A DNA stretch of 64,000 nt, taken from CATQHS01 sp963422655. GTDB taxonomy: Bacteria; Actinomycetota; Acidimicrobiia; Acidimicrobiales; Aldehydirespiratoraceae. Both the position numbers and the translations under genes were made by a program. The stretch is from the NCBI GenBank assembly GCA_963422655.1, contig OY730440.1:1302001-1366000 (forward strand), in the 5' to 3' direction. The stretch's first letter is position 1. Every line of letters starts with the position of its first letter. The notes below the pieces were generated by a model. It was not told where the DNA came from. It was given only the letters and a program-made list of their open reading frames with translations, and ran no database searches. This document shows, piece after piece, positions 34,581-49,500 of this stretch.

Positions 34581-37500
34581 GAACTCGGGCGGCTCCGACA
34601 CCACCGGCTCCGGCTCCGCTGGCGGTTCAGACGGTTCAGACGGTTCAGACGGTTCAGGCGGTTCAGACGGTTCGGGCTCCGGCAGAGGCGGCAGCACTAT
34701 CACCGGGCGGGGTTCGCTCGCGTCGGTGACGATGATACGCACCGCCACCGTGCTGGTAACACTGCTGGTATCAGAAGCGGTCACCTTCACCCGATACAAG
34801 TCACCGATTTCGTGGTCGAGGCTGTAACGAGTCGTGATCTGCCCGTTGCTGTCGATAGCAAAACCGGTGTGATCACCAGTATCGCTGTGCAGCGTGTAGG
34901 TCAATACATCACCATCATCAGGATCGTAAGCAACCACCGCAGCGCCCACCCTCGCGCCGGCACCAACATTTACGGCGATGGTGCGCGCCGTCGAAGTCGC
35001 TGAAGTCAAAACCGCCGAAAAATCGGGGCGTTCGTTCACGTCACCAACACCGATATTCACCGTCACCGTGGCGGACAGACTGTTGGTGGCGTCGTCGGTG
35101 GCGATCACCCTCACCGTATAAGTGTCCTCGGCCTCGTGATCCAACGAACTATTAGCCGTGATCTGCCCGTTGCTGTCGATAGCGAAACTGGTGTGATCAC
35201 CAGTATCGCTGCCCAAAGCATAAAACACAGCATCACCATCAGGATCGACCGCAACTACCGCAGCGCCCACCTGCGCGTCATCGCCGGCGTTTTCGTCGAC
35301 CTCCCGAGTCAGCGGCCCGTCAGGCCACACCGGGGCCCGATTATCAGAAGTCGTTGCCTTAACAGCAACCGACCAGCCGCTAACGCCCTCATCGTTGACT
35401 GCCCGCACCCGCACCTCATACTCCACATCCCCAGCCAAACCCGATATCTGTGCTGCGGTCGCCGTCCCGGAATGAACATGATCGGTCCAAGCACTCTCAG
35501 GAACACTCACCGGCCGGTACTGCACCCCGTAGTCGGTCACCGGCGGCCCGGTCGTATCCGGGACGGTCCACGAAACGTTCAACCCCTCAAACAGCGCGCT
35601 CACCGAAACCGAACCCGGCAACGAAGGCGGCTCGTCCACATCAGTCACATTGACAGTCACCGCCACCGCGTCAGAACCGCCCCTACCATCCGAAGCGCTC
35701 ACCGTGAACGCATAAGACGACTTCGACTCGAAGTCCAACGAAACGCCAACAGTGATCTGACCAGACTCCGAGTCGATAACAAAACTGGCGTGATCACCGC
35801 TAACGCTGCCCAACGTGTAAACCAACACGTCGCCGTCAGGATCGACAGCAACCACCGGGCCACCCACATCCGCGCCCGTGCCCGCATCCTCGCCGACGAC
35901 GAGAACCAACGGCGCCGAAAACGCCGGGTCCCGGTTACCCGAAGTCGTGCCCGTACCAGCAACCGACCAGGCGCTCACGCCCTCATCGTTCACCGCCCGC
36001 ACCCGCACCTCGAACTCCGCCGAACCGTCAAGGTTCGCTATCCGCGCTGTGGTCGCGGTCCCCAAATGAACATGATCGGTCCAAGCGCTCTTCGGATCAG
36101 TCACCGGCCGATACTGCACCCTATAACCAGTCACCGCCGGCCGCCCGGTCACATCCGGCGCCGTCCACGAAACGTCCAACCCCTCAAACACCGCACTCAC
36201 CGAAACCTCACCCGGCAACGAAGGCGGCTCGTCCACATCACCAACACTCACCGACACCGACACCGAATCGGAACCACCCTTACCATCAGAAACCGTCACC
36301 GTGAACACATAAGACGACTTCGCCTCGAAGTCCAACGAAACGCCAACAGTGAGCTGACCAGAACTGGAATCTATGGTGAAGCTGGCGTGATCACCGCTAA
36401 CGCTGCCCAACGTGTAAACCAACACGTCGCCGTCGCCGTCGACAGCAACCACCGGCACGCCCACAACCGCGCCCGCGCCCAAGTTCTCCGCCACCGTCAA
36501 CGTCACCGAACTCGAAGCGAACACCGGGGCCCGGTTATCCGAAGCCGTACCCGAAACAGCAACCGACCAGACGCCTTCGCCCTCATCGTTCACGGCCCGC
36601 ACCCGCACCTCATACACCGAACCCACGACCAAACCCGTGATCTGCGCTGTGGTCCCCACCCCGAAATGAACATGATCGGTCCAAGCACTCTCAGGAACAC
36701 TCACCAGCCGATACTGCACATCATAGTCGGTCACCGGCGGCCGGCCGGCCATATCCGGCGCCGACCACGAAACGACCAACCCCCCAAACACCGCACCCAC
36801 CAAAGGAATCCTCATCTGAAGCGGAGCCTCGCCCACATCAACAACACCGATATCCACCCTCACCGTAGCGGACAGACCATCACCGTCGCGGGCGATCACC
36901 GTCACCGTATACGAACCCTTCGCCTCATAATCCAGGCTAGAACGAGCCGTGATCTGACCCGAACCGGAATCAATAGCAAAACTGGCGTGATCACCAGTAG
37001 CAGCCAGACTGTAAACCACCGAGTCGCCACTGTCAGGATCGGCAGCGGTAACCGGACCGCCCACATTCGCGCCCGCACCCAAGTTCTCCGCCACCGTCAA
37101 CGCCACCGATTGCGAAGCGAATTCTGGGGGCCGGTTATCCGAAGCCGTGCCCGAACCAGCACCAGACCAAACGCCGTCACCCTCGTCGTTCACCGCCCGC
37201 ACCCGCACCTCGTAATCCGAACCCCCAGCCAAACCCCGAATCGCCGCTGTAGTCGCGGTCCCAGCATGAGCATGATCAGACCATGAACTCACAACAGTCG
37301 TCACCGGCCGATACTGCACCTCGTAACCCGTCACCGGCGGCCGGCCAGCCATATCCGACGCACCCGGCGCCGTCCACGACACGTCCAACCCCGCGAACAC
37401 CGCCGTCACCGAAACCCGGCCCGGCGCCGCCGGCGGCTCGGCTACATCATCAACACTGACAGCCACCGTCACCGTGTCGGACAGACTGCCGCCGTCGGTA

Positions 37501-40500
37501 GCGGTCACCGTCACCGTATACGAGTCCTTCGCCTCATAATCCAACGAACCATCAGCGGTGATCTGCCCCGAAACGGGATCTATAGAGAACCTGTTGTGAT
37601 CACCAACAGCAGCCAGCCTGTAAACCAACGTGTCGCCATCAGGATCAACAGCAGTAACCCGCGCGCCCACAACCGCGTTCGTGCCCGCGTTCTCCGCCAC
37701 GTTCCGGGTCACCGAACCCGCGCCGAACACTGGGGCCTCGTTCACATCCGTAACGCTGATATTCACCGTCACCGAAGCGGACAGACCATCGCCGTCGGTA
37801 GCGATCACCGTCACCTGATACGAACCCTTCGCCTCATAATCCAACGAACCATCAGCGGTGATCTGCCCCGAACCGGGATTGATGGTGAAGCTGGCGTGAT
37901 CACCAGTAGCAGCCAGACTGTAAACCACCGAGTCGCCGCTGTCGGGATCAGAAGCCGTAACCGGATCGCCCACATTCGCGTTCGCAACGGCGTTTTCCGC
38001 CACCGACCGGGCCACCGGCCCATCAGGTAACACCGGGGACCGGTTATCCGAAGCCGTGCCCGAACCAGCACCAGACCAAACGCCGTCGCCCTCATCGTTC
38101 ACGGCCCGCACCCGCACCTCGTACTCCGCAGCCCCAGTCAAACCCCGGACCTGCGCTGTGGTCGCGGTCCCGACATGATCATGATCGGTCCACGAACTCG
38201 CAGACTTCAGCTTGTACTGCACGTCATAGTCGGTCACCGCCGGCCGCCCGGTCACATCCGGCGCCGCCCACGACACGTTCAACCCCTCGAACACCGCCGT
38301 CACCGAAACCTGACCCGGCGCCGGCGGCGGCTCGTCCTTATCGACAACCGTCACCGTCACCGACACCGTGTCCGACAGACTGCCGGTGCCGTCGTCTTCG
38401 ACGGTCACCGTGAACCTATACGACGACTTCGCCTCATGATCCAGGCCGGAACGAGCCGTGATCTGACCGTTGGAACCGATAGCGAAGCTGGTGTGATCAC
38501 CAGCACCCGAAGGCAACGAATACGTCAACGTGTCGCCGTCGTCGTCGGAAGCGGTAACCGGATCGCCCACATTCGCGTTCGTGCCCGCGTTCTCATCCAC
38601 CGTCAACGTCACCGACTCCGAAGCGAACTCTGGAGGATCGTTCACATCAACAACACCGATATTCACCGTCACCGAGTCGGACAGACCATCGTCGTCGCGG
38701 GCGGTCACCGTCACCTGATACGACGACTTGACCTCATAATCCAACGAACTATCAGCGGTGATCTGACCGGTGCTGGAATTGATGGTGAAGCTGGCGTGGT
38801 CGCCGGTAGCAGCCGCAGGCAACGAATACGTCAAAGTGTCGCCGTCGTCGTCGGTAGCGGTAACCGGCAAGCCCACATTCGCGTTCTCCCCCGCGTTCTC
38901 CGCCACCGTCAACGCCACCGATTCCGAAGCGAACGCCGGGGGCCGGTTACCCGAAGCCGTGCCCGAAACAACAACCGACCAAACGCCGTCGCCCTCATCG
39001 TTCACAGCCCGCACCCGCACCTCATACTCCGAACCCCCAGTCAAACCCGTAATCTCCGCTGTAGTAGCGGTCCCGGAATGAACATGATCAGACCATGAAC
39101 TCACAACAGTCGTCACCGGCCGATACTGCACGTCATAGTCGGTCACCGGCGGCCGCCCGGTCACATCCGGCGCCGTCCACGACACGTCCAACCCCTCGAA
39201 CACCACCGTCACCGAAACCTGGCCCGGCGCCACCACCGGCGGCTCGGCCACATCAGTCACATTCACAGTCACCGACACCGTGTCGTCCAGACTGCCGTCG
39301 GTAGCAGTCACCGTCACCGTATAGGTGTCCTTCGCCTCATGATCCAGGCTGGAACGAGCCGTGATCTGCCCCGAAACGGGATCTACAGCAAAACCGGCGT
39401 GATCACCGCTAGCAGCCAGCCTGTAAACCAACGTGTCACCATCATCAGGATCAACAGCAGTAACCGGACCGCCCACAACCGCGCCCGCATCGGCGTTCTC
39501 CGCCACCTCCCGGGTCTCTGTTTGCTTACCGAACGCTGGGGCCTCGTTCACATCAACAACGCTGATATTCACCACCACCGAATCGGACAGCTTGCCGGTG
39601 CCGTCGTCGGTGGCGATCACCGTCACCTGATACGACGACTTGACCTCATGATCCAACGAACTATCAGCGGTGATCTGCCCCGAACTCCCGTTGATGGTGA
39701 AGCTGGCGTGATCACCAGTAGCAGCCAGCCCGTAAGACACCGTGTCGCCGCTGTCAGGATCAGAAGCCGTAACCGGATCGCCCACATTCGCGTTCGCAAC
39801 GGCGTTCTCCGCCACCGTCAACGTCACTGATTGCGAAGCGAACTCTGGGGGCCGGTTATCCAAAGCCGTGCCCGAACCAGCACCCGACCAAACGCCGTCG
39901 CCTTCGTCGTTCACCGCCCGCACCTGCACCTCATACTCCGCAGCCCCGGTCAAACCCGTAATCTCCGCTGTGGTAGCGGTCCCGACATGATCATGATCGG
40001 TCCACGAACTCGCAGACTTCAGCTTGTACTGCACGTCATAGTCGGTCACCGCCGGCATGCCCGTCACATCCGGCGCCGACCACGACACGTTCAACCCCGC
40101 GAACACTGCTGTCACCACCACCTGGCCCGGCGCCGGCGGCGGCTCATCCTTATCAACAACCGTCACCGTCACCGCCACGCTGTCAGACAGACTGCCGGTG
40201 CCGTCATCGGTGACGGTCACCGTGAACCTATACGACGACTTCGCCTCATGATCCAACGAACCATCAGCGGTGATCTGACCAGACCTCGCGTTGATAGCAA
40301 AACCGGTGTGATCACCAACAGCAGCCGAAGGCAACGAATACGTCAACGTGTCGCCGTCGTCGTCGACAGCAGCAACCGGCGCGCCCACAACCGCGTTCGT
40401 GCCCGCGTTCTCATCCACCGTCAACGTCACCGACTCCGAAGCGAACTCTGGAGGATCGTTCACGTCGGTCACCGTCACCGTCACCGCCACCGTGTCAGAC

Positions 40501-43500
40501 AGACTGCCGGTGCCGTCGTCTTCGACGGTCACCGTGAACGTATACGACGACTTGACCTCATAATCCAACGAACTATCAGCGGTGATCTGACCGTTGGAAT
40601 CGATAGCGAAACCGGCGTGGTCGCCGGTAGCAGCCGCAGGCAACGAATACGTCAAAGTGTCGCCGTCGTCGTCGGTAGCGGTAACCGGCAAGCCCACATT
40701 CGCGTTCTCCCCCGCGTTCTCCGCCACCGTCAACGTCACCGATTCCGAAGCGAACGCCGGGGCCCGGTTATCCAAAACCGTGCCCGAAACAGCACCCGAC
40801 CAAACACCGTCGCCCTCGTCGTTCACCGCCCGCACCCGCACCTCATACTCCGCAGCCCCAGTCAAACCCGTAATCTCCGCTGTAGTAGCGGTCCCGACAT
40901 GAACATGATCAGACCATGAACTCGCAACAGTCGTCACCGGCCGATACTGCACGTCGTAGTCGGTCACCGCCGGCCGCCCGGTCACATCCGGCGCCGTCCA
41001 CGACACGTTCAACCCCTCGAACACTACCGTCACCGAAACTTGGCCCGGCGCCACCGCCGGCGGCTCGGCCACATCAGTCACATTCACAGTCACCGACACC
41101 GTGTCGGACAGACTGCCGTCAGTGACGGTCACCGTGAACGAATACGAGTCCTTCGCCTCATGATCCAGGCCGGAACGAGCCGTGATCTGACCAGACCTCG
41201 CATCAATAGTGAAACCGGCGTGATCACCAACAGCAGCCGAAGGCAACGAATAGGTCACCGTGTCGCCATCATCAGGATCGACAGCAGTAACCGGACCGCC
41301 CACAACCGCGCCCGTGCCCGCGTTCTCCGCCACCGTCAACGTCACCGAACCCGCATCGAAGTCTGGGGCCTCGTTCACATCAGTAACGCTGATATTCACC
41401 ACCACCGAGTCGTCCAGACCATCGTCGTCGGTGGCGATCACCGTCACCTGATACGACGACTTCGTCTCATGATCCAACGGACTGTTAGCGGTGATCTGCC
41501 CCGAACCGGAATTGATGGTGAAGCTGGCGTGATCACCGCTGGCGTCGAGCGTGTAAACCAACGTGTCGCCATCAGGGTCGGTAGCGGTAACCGCAGCGCC
41601 CACGTTCGCGTTCGCGGCCAAGTTCTCCGCCACCGACCGGCCCACCGGCCCATCAGGTAACAGCGGGGGCTGGTTATCCAAAGCCGTGCCCGAAACACCA
41701 GACCAAACGCCGTCGCCTTCGTCGTTCACGGCCCGCACCTGCACCTCATACTCCGCAGCCCCAGTCAAACCCCGGATCTGCGCTGTGGTCGCGGTCCCGA
41801 CATGATCATGATCGGTCCATGAACTCGCAGACTTCAGCTTGTACTGCACGTCATAGTCGGTCACCGCCGTCATGCCGGTCGTGTCCGGCGCAGTCCACGA
41901 CACGTTCAACCCCGCGAACACTGCTGTCACCACCACCTGGCCCGGCGCCGGCGGCGGCTCGTCCTTATCGACAACCGTCACCGTCACCGACACCGTGTCC
42001 GACAGACTGCCGGTGCCGTCGTCTTCGACGGTCACCGTGAACCTATACGACGACTTCGCCTCATGATCCAGGCCGGAACGAGCCGTGATCTGACCGTTGG
42101 AACCGATAGCGAAACCGGCGTGATCACCAGCACCTGAAGGCAACGAATACGTCAACGTGTCGCCGTCGTCGTCGGAAGCGGTAACCGGATCGCCCACATT
42201 CGCGCCCCTGCCCGCGTTCTCCTCCACCAACCGGATCTCTGTTTCCTTACCGAACTTCGGGGGATCGTTCACGTCGGTCACCGTCACCGTCACCGCCACC
42301 GTGTCAGACAGACTGCCGGTGCCGTCGTCTTCGACGGTCACCGTGAACGTATACGACGACTTGACCTCATAATCCAACGAACTATCAGCGGTGATCTGAC
42401 CGTTGGAATCGATAGCGAAACCGGCGTGGTCGCCGGTAGCAGCCGCAGGCAACGAATACGTCAAAGTGTCGCCGTCGTCGTCGGTAGCGGTAACCGGAGC
42501 GCCCACATTCGCGTTCTCCCCCGCGTTCTCCGCCACCGTCAACGTCACCGATTCCGAAGCGAACGCCGGGGCCCGGTTATCCAAAGCCGTGCCCGAAACA
42601 CCAGACCAAACGCTTTCGCCCTCGTCGTTCACGGCCCGCACCCGCACCTCATACTCCGCAGCCCCAGTCAAACCCGTAATCTCCGCTGTAGTCGCGGTCC
42701 CGGAATGAACATGATCAGACCATGAACTCGCAACAGTCGTCACCGGCCGATACTGCACGTCGTAGTCGGTCACCGGCGGCCGCCCGGTCACATCCGGCGC
42801 CGTCCACGACACGTTCAACCCCTCGAACACCGGCGTCACCGAAACCTGGCCCGGCGCCACCGCCGGCGGCTCATCCTTATCAACAACATTGATATTCACC
42901 GTCACCGTGTCGTCCAGACCGTCGCTGTCGGTAGCGGTCACCGTGAACGAATACGAACGCTTCGCCTCGTAATCCAACGAACCATCAGCGGTGATCTGAC
43001 CAGACCTCGCGTTGATAGTGAAACCGGCGTGATCACCAGCACCCGAAGGCAACGAATACGTCACCGTGTCACCATCATCAGGATCAACAGCAGTAACCGG
43101 ACCGCCCACAACCGCGCCCGCATCGGCGTTCTCCGCCACCGTCAACGTCACCGAACCCACGCCGAAGTCTGGGGCCTCGTTCACATCCGTAACACCGATA
43201 TTCACCACCACCGAGTCAGACAGACTGCCGGTGCCGTCATCGGTAGCGATCACCGTCACCTGATACGACGACTTGACCTCATGATCCAACGAACTATCAG
43301 CGGTGATCTGCCCCGAACCAGAATTGATGGTGAAGCTGGCGTGATCACCGCTGGCGTCGAGCGTGTAAACCACCGTGTCGCCGCTGTCGGGATCAGAAGC
43401 CGTAACCGGATCGCCCACATTCGCGTTCGCAACGGCGTTCTCCGCCACCGTCAACGTCACTGATTGCGAAGCGAACTCTGGGGGCCGGTTATCCAAAGCC

Positions 43501-46500
43501 GTGCCCGAAACACCAGACCAAACGCTTTCGCCCTCCGCGTTCACGGCCCGCACCCGCACCTCATACTCCGCAGCCCCAGTCAAACCCGTAATCGCCGCTG
43601 TGGTCGCGGTCCCGTCATGAGCATAATCAGACCATGCACTCGCAGTAGTCGTCACCGGCCGATACTGCACTTCGTAACCGGTCACCGCCGTCATGCCGGT
43701 CGTGTCCGGCGCAGTCCACGACACGTTCAACCCCTCGAACACCGCCGTCACCGAAACCTGACCCGGCGGCGGCGGCGGCTCGTCCTTATCGACAACCGTC
43801 ACCGTCACCGACACCGTGTCCGACAGACTGCCGGTGCCGTCGTCTTCGACGGTCACCGTGAACCTATACGACGGCTTCGCCTCATGATCCAGGTCGGAAC
43901 GAGCGGTGATCTGACCGGTGGAACCGATAGCGAAACCGGTGTGATCACCAGCACCCGAAGGCAACGAATACGTCAACGTGTCGCCGTCGTCGTCGGAAGC
44001 GGTAACCGGATCGCCCACATTCGCGCCCCTGCCCGCGTTCTCCGCCACCAACCGGATCTCTGTTTCCTTACCGAACTTCGGGGGATCGTTCACGTCGGTC
44101 ACCGTCACCGTCACCGCCACCGTGTCAGACAGACTGCCGGTGCCGTCGTCTTCGACGGTCACCGTGAACCTATACGACGACTTGACCTCATAATCCAACG
44201 AACTATCAGCGGTGATCTGACCGTTGGAATCGATAGCGAAACCGGCGTGGTCGCCGGTAGCAGCCGCAGGCAACGAATACGTCAAAGTGTCGCCGTCGTC
44301 GTCGGTAGCGGTAACCGGATCGCCCACATTCGCGTTCTCCCCCGCGTTCTCCGCCACCGTCAACGCCACCGATTCCGAAGCGAACGCCGGGGCCCGGTTA
44401 TCCAAAACCGTGCCCGAAACAGCACCCGACCAAACACCGTCGCCCTCGTCGTTCACCGCCCGCACCCGCACCTCATACTCCGAACCCCCAGTCAAACCCG
44501 TAATCTCCGCTGTAGTAGCGGTCCCGACATGAACATGATCAGACCATGAACTCGCAACAGTCGTCACCGGCCGATACTGCACGTCGTAGTCGGTCACCGC
44601 CGGCCGCCCGGTCACATCCGGCGCCGTCCACGACACGTTCAACCCCTCGAACACTACCGTCACCGAAACCTGGCCCGGCGCCACCACCGGCCGCTCACCC
44701 TCATCATCAGTCACATTCACAGTCACCGACACCGTGACAGACAGACTGCCGTCAGTGACGGTCACCGTGAACGAATACGAGTCCTTCGCCTCATGATCCA
44801 ACGAACTATCAGCGGTGATCTGACCAGACCTCGCGTTGATAGTAAAACCGGCGTGATCACCAGCACCCGAAGGCAACGAATACGTCAACGTGTCGCCATC
44901 ATCAGGATCGACAGCAGTAACCGGACCGCCCACAACCGCGCCCGCATCGGCGTTCTCCGCCACCGTCAACGTCACCGAACCCGCGCCGAACTCTGGGGCC
45001 TCGTTCACATCCGTAACGCTGATATTCACCACCACCGAGTCGGACAAACTGCCGGTGCCGTCGTCGGTAGCGATCACCGTCACCTGATACGACGACTTGA
45101 CCTCATGATCCAACGAACTATCAGCGGTGATCTGCCCCGAACTCCCGTTGATGGTGAAGCTGGCGTGATCACCGCTGGCGTCCAGCGTGTAAACCACCGA
45201 GTCGCCGTCAGGGTCGACAGCAGTAACCGCAGCGCCCACATTCGCGTTCATGCCCGCGTTCTCCGCCACCGTCAACGTCACTGATTGCGAAGCGAACTCT
45301 GGGGGCCGGTTATCCGAAGCCGTGCCCGAAACACCAGACCAAACGCTTTCGCCCTCGTCGTTCACGGCCCGCACCTGCACCTCGTACTCCGCAGCCCCGG
45401 TCAAACCCCGAATCTGTGCTGTGGTCGCGGTCCCGGAATGAGCATGACCGGTCCATGAACTCGCAGACTTCAGCTTGTGCTGCACTTCGTAACCCGTCAC
45501 CGGCGGCCGGCCAGCCATATCCGACGCGCCCGGGGCGGTCCATGAAACGTTCAACCCCTCGAACACTGCCGTCACCGACACCTGGCCCGGCGGCGGCGGC
45601 GGCTCGTCCTTATCGACAACCATCACCCTCACCGCCACCGTGTCAGACAGACTGCCGGTGCCGTCATCGGTGACCGTCACCGTGAACGTATACGACGACT
45701 TCGTCTCATGATCCAACGAACCATCAGCGGTGATCTGACCAGACCTCGCGTTGATAGTGAAACCGGCGTGATCACCAACAGCAGCCGAAGGCAACGAATA
45801 CGTCAACGTGTCGCCGTCGTCGTCGACAGCAGCAACCGCAGCGCCCACATTCGCGCCCGCATCAGCGTTCTCCTCCACCGTCAACGTCACCGACTCTGAA
45901 GCGAACACTGGGGGATCGTTCACGTCGGTCACCGTCACCGTCACCGCCACCGTGTCAGACAGACTGCCGGTGCCGTCATCGGTGACCGTCACCGTGAACG
46001 TATACGACGACTTCGTCTCATAATCCAACGAAATATCAGCGGTGATCTGACCGTTGGAATCTATGGTGAAGCTGGCGTGGTCGCCGGTAGCAGCCGAAGG
46101 CAACGAATACGTCAAAGTGTCGCCGTCGTCGTCGGTAGCGGTAACCGGAGCGCCCACATTCGCGTTCTCCCCCGCGTTCTCCGCCACCGTCAACGCCACC
46201 GATTCCGAAGCGAACGCCGGGGGCCGGTTATCCAAAGCCGTGCCCGAAACAGCACCCGACCAAACGCCGTCGCCCTCATCGTTCACGGCCCGCACCCGCA
46301 CCTCGTACTCCGCAGCCCCAGTCAAACCCCTGACCTGTGCTGCGGTCGCGGTCACGCTAACAACAACATCATCACCAGGCCATGCACTCGCAGACTTCAG
46401 CTTGTGCTGCACTTCGTAACCCGTCACCGGTGGCCGGCCAGCCATATCCGACGCGCTCGGCGCCACCCACGAAACGTTCAACCCCTCGAACACTGCCGTC

Positions 46501-49500
46501 ACCGACACCTGGCCCGGCGCCACCACCGGCCGCTCACCCTCATCATCAGTCACATTCACAGTCACCGTCACCGTGTCCGACAGACTGCCGTCGGAGGCGG
46601 TCACCGTCACCGTATAGGTGTCCTTCGCCTCATGATCCAACGAAGCGTCAGCGGTGATCTGCCCCGAACTCCCGTTGATAGTAAAACCGGTGTGATCACC
46701 AGTAGCACTGCCCAGCGTGTAGGCCAACGTGTCGCCATCATCAGGATCAACAGCAGTAACCGGACCGCCCACAACCGCGTTCACGGCCAAGTTCTCCGCC
46801 ACGTTCCGGGTCACCGGACCCGCGCCGAACTCTGGGGCCTCGTTCACATCAGTAACACCGATATTCACCACCACCGAGTCGGACAGACTGCCGGTGCCGT
46901 CGTCGGTAGCGATCACCGTCACCTGATACGACGACTTCGTCTCATGATCCAACGAACTATCAGCGGTGATCTGCCCCGAACCAGAATTGATGGTGAAGCT
47001 GGCGTGATCACCGCTGGCGTCGAGCGTGTAAACCACCGTGTCGCCGCTGTCGAGATCGGTAGCGGTAACCGGATCGCCCACATTCGCGTTCGCGGCCAAG
47101 TTCTCCGCCACCTCCCGGCCCACCGGCCCATCAGGTAACGCCGGGGGCCGGTTATCCGAAGCCGTGCCCGAAACACCAGACCAAACGCTTTCGCCCTCCG
47201 CGTTCACGGCCCGCACCTGCACCTCGTACTCCGCAGCCCCGGTCAAACCCCGAATCTGTGCTGTGGTCGCGGTCCCGGAATGAGCACGACCGGTCCAACC
47301 ACTATCAGTCTTCAACTTGTACTGCACGTCATAGTCGATCACCGCCGGCCGGCCGGTCACATCCGGGGCGGTCCACGACACGTCCAACCCCTCGAACACC
47401 GCCGTCACCGACACCTGGCCCGGCGCCGGCGGCGGCTCATCCTTATCAACAACCATCACCCTCACCGCCACCGTGTCAGACAGACTGCCGGTGCCGTCGT
47501 CTTCGACGGTCACCGTGAACATATACAACGACTTCGTCTCATGATCCAACGAACCATCAGCGGTGATCTGACCAGACCTCGCGTTGATAGTGAAACCGGC
47601 GTGATCACCAACAGCAGCCGAAGGCAACGAATACGTCAAAGTGTCACCGTCGTCGTCGACAGCAGCAACCGCAGCGCCCACATTCGCGCCCGCATCAGCG
47701 TTCTCCTCCACCGTCAACGTCACCGACTCTGAAGCGAACACTGGGGGATCGTTCACGTCGGTCACCGTCACCGTCACCGCCACCGTGTCAGACAGACTGC
47801 CGGTGCCGTCATCGGTGACCGTCACCGTGAACGTATACGACGACTTCGTCTCATAATCCAACGAAATATCAGCGGTGATCTGACCGTTGGAATCTATGGT
47901 GAAGCTGGCGTGGTCGCCGGTAGCAGCCGAAGGCAACGAATACGTCAACGAGTCATTGTCTTCGTCGGTAGCGGTAACCGGATCGCCCACATTCGCGTTC
48001 TCCCCCGCGTTCTCCGCCACCGTCAACGTCACCGATTCCGAAGCGAACGCCGGGGCCCGGTTATCCAAAGCCGTGCCCGAAACAGCACCAGACCAAACGC
48101 CGCCGCCCTCATCGTTCACCGCCCGCACCCGCACCTCGTACTGCGAACCCCCGGTCAAACCCGATATCGCCGCTGTAGTCCCCGCCCCCGAATGAACATG
48201 ATCGGTCCATGAACTCACAACAGTCGTCACCGGCCGATACTGCACTTCGTAACCCGTCACCGGCGGCCGGCCAGCCATATCCGACGCGCCCGGCGCCACC
48301 CACGACATGTCCAACCCCTCGAACACTGCCGTCACCGAAACCTGACCCGGCGCCACCACCGGCGGCTCGGCTACATCAGTAACCGTCACCGTTATGGTCA
48401 CCGCAGCGGAACCACCGTTATCGTCGGTGACCGTTACCGCCGCCACGTAGACGTTATTGCCATCTTTATCGGTCGGGTTTTCGTAATCGGGGGCGATGTC
48501 GAACGCCAACACCGCTTCGGTGCTGTCGGTCTCATCTTCAATGAGGGTAAACAGAGCCTTGTCGGCGCCGCCAGACACCTCCCAGGTCAAATCACCACCA
48601 TCAGGATCAGAAGCGGACAACGCCACCACTCGGGCCGTGTTCTCGTCTACCGACACCGCAGCACTGGTGCTGCTGTCAAATACCGGGACCTGGTTGGCTG
48701 ACGGGATGCCCTCCACCGTTGCCGACCAGTCACTTAAACCCTCGTCGTTCATAGCCCGGACCCTCACCTTATAATCGACCTTTGCTGTCAGACCAGATAT
48801 AGTCATGCTCCTTGTAGTGGTCCAGCCCGCAGTGGTCCAGTCGTCAGTCGTCGCCAGCTTGTACTGCACCTGATAATTAGTCACAGCCGGTCCAGCGTTA
48901 CTCGGATCATCCCATGACACACTCAAGGACAACACCCTTGCCAACACCGATAATACCGGAACTCCGGGTGATTCACTGTCGTCATCAGACACCGATACCG
49001 TGAACATCCGCACAACTGTCTCACTATCCACGGCGGTGATCTTTACCTCCACCATATAGTTATTGTCGCCGTCAGAATCCATGGGATGCTCGAAATCAGG
49101 GGGGTCCTTGAAACTCAAGGTCGCTACGTTCGTGTTCTGGACAGGTGTCAAGGTGAACAACGTCCGGTCGGCGCCGCCGGTCACCTCCCAGGTCAAATCA
49201 CCTCCGTCGGGATCACGCGCAGCTAATATGACATCTGTCGTGTTCTCGGATACCGACAAATTTGAACCGACCGTAGTGAACACCGGCTGTCCAGCAGTAA
49301 TAGTTCCTGATCTGGACCAGACTCCATGACCCTCGTCATTGACTGCCCGCACCTGAACCTCATAGAGGATCCCCGTAACCAGATCAGATATGGTCACACT
49401 TGTAGCTGAACCCGGGTCTACTGTCGTCCAAGTAGAAGTCCTTACCTGTCGGTACCGCACATTGTAGCCTGTGATCGGCGGGCGCCCGGAATGGACAGGC

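Noticed and set aside
35136..37286. 716-codon + strand frame, and many repeated short + strand frames, inside the giant gene
   Set aside because: They repeat with the FN3/cadherin period and are shadows of the repeat units.
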